5,690 bases of DNA from an uncultured Rothia sp. (lineage in GTDB: Bacteria > Actinomycetota > Actinomycetes > Actinomycetales > Micrococcaceae): assembly GCF_937976295.1 (NCBI RefSeq), contig NZ_CALJRY010000381.1, positions 1-5,690 on the forward strand, given 5' to 3'. The position numbers were made by a program, and so were the translations under genes. The notes below the pieces were generated by a model. The model made no database searches. It was not told the DNA's origin and saw only the letters and a list, made by a program, of their open reading frames with translations. This document shows, one piece after another, positions 5,401 to 5,690 of this stretch; positions within the stretch are counted from its first letter, which is position 1, and every line of letters starts with the position of its first letter.

Positions 5401-5690
5401 ATGACCACATCCCGTTTTTCAGGAAGCCTGCGTCTGGGACTTATCGGCGCCCTCCTCCTGTCAGGCTGTAGTGCGACCATCCCAGTAACAAACGACCCCC
5501 GCAAAGCCCTCGACGAAAGCAGCGTCGCCATATCCATTGCAGGCGACTCAAGATACCTGCCGCATGCTGGAGGAGGCGTAGCATTCTACAACTCAGAAAC
5601 CCAAAAATGGTCAAGAATCAAAAATGTTGGGGTTCGAAACTCGCCAATTAAATATAAAGATAAAAACCTATATTTCACAGATACAAATTC
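5401..5690 (+). CDS. putative lipoprotein (3' end beyond window)
   Basis: The start ATG 5401 is preceded by AGGTGG (5390-5395), inside the end of the previous ORF, with a two-base gap between genes, so the two are probably translated together. The N-terminus has a basic start (Arg5, Arg11), a hydrophobic stretch at 12-20 and the lipobox LLSGC with Cys23, so the mature protein should be lipid-anchored on the outer face of the membrane. About 73 mature residues are visible. The part around GGVAFYNSETQKW and then LYFTD resembles one blade of a beta-propeller sensor or binding domain, but this is only a hint. I do not recognise the family. Bases 5581-5690 are only about 33% GC by hand count, with AAA/AAT/TAT codons, unlike the neighbouring genes, which suggests acquired DNA continuing to the right. 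Confidence 0.75.
   Translation, partial: MTTSRFSGSLRLGLIGALLLSGCSATIPVTNDPRKALDESSVAISIAGDSRYLPHAGGGVAFYNSETQKWSRIKNVGVRNSPIKYKDKNLYFTDTN

Noticed and set aside
5355..5537. Open frame of 60 codons on the minus strand
   Set aside because: It is antisense to the lipoprotein signal peptide and the hydrolase fragment, with no ribosome-binding site or recognisable motif.

Overview
The window looks like chromosomal DNA of a high-GC Gram-positive (actinobacterium). The two housekeeping-type genes use strongly C- or G-ending codons, one gene seems to be leaderless, and -10 elements fit the loose TANNNT pattern. A Rothia-like member of the Micrococcaceae is my guess; nothing here proves the genus. 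Two stretches, most of the 5' two-thirds of the first gene and the right edge of the window, are much more AT-rich and look acquired.

Layout, left to right. (1) A one-polypeptide ABC exporter (53-1828, +), possibly the last gene of an operon that starts left of the window. Its ATPase domain carries an abrupt, very G+T-rich block. (2) An aldo/keto reductase (1864-2865, +) with a complete catalytic tetrad. It has no good Shine-Dalgarno but a TAGAGT box placed as expected for a leaderless transcript. (3) A 231-bp intergenic region holding a perfect 15-bp inverted repeat. (4) A sugar/polyol:H+ symporter of the MFS sugar-porter family (3097-4539, +). (5) A strong GC-rich hairpin between convergent genes. 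(6) A Phd/YefM-type antitoxin (4626-4907, -) with no partner downstream. Its promoter lies inside a decayed RelE/ParE-type toxin remnant on the opposite strand (about 4956-5063, +). (7) A 54-residue ORF (5234-5398, +) that is the C-terminal, nucleophile-bearing part of a YiiX-like permuted NlpC/P60 cysteine hydrolase, with a strong ribosome-binding site. (8) Two bases later, a lipoprotein gene (5401 to beyond the window end, +) whose GC content falls to about one third at the edge.

The central genes (reductase and sugar/polyol transporter) could serve carbohydrate uptake and carbonyl reduction, but nothing shows that they are co-regulated. The right end is accessory DNA: a broken toxin-antitoxin locus next to a truncated hydrolase coupled to a surface lipoprotein. 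That last pair is the least explained and most interesting part. No RNA gene, CRISPR array or intact mobile element was seen.
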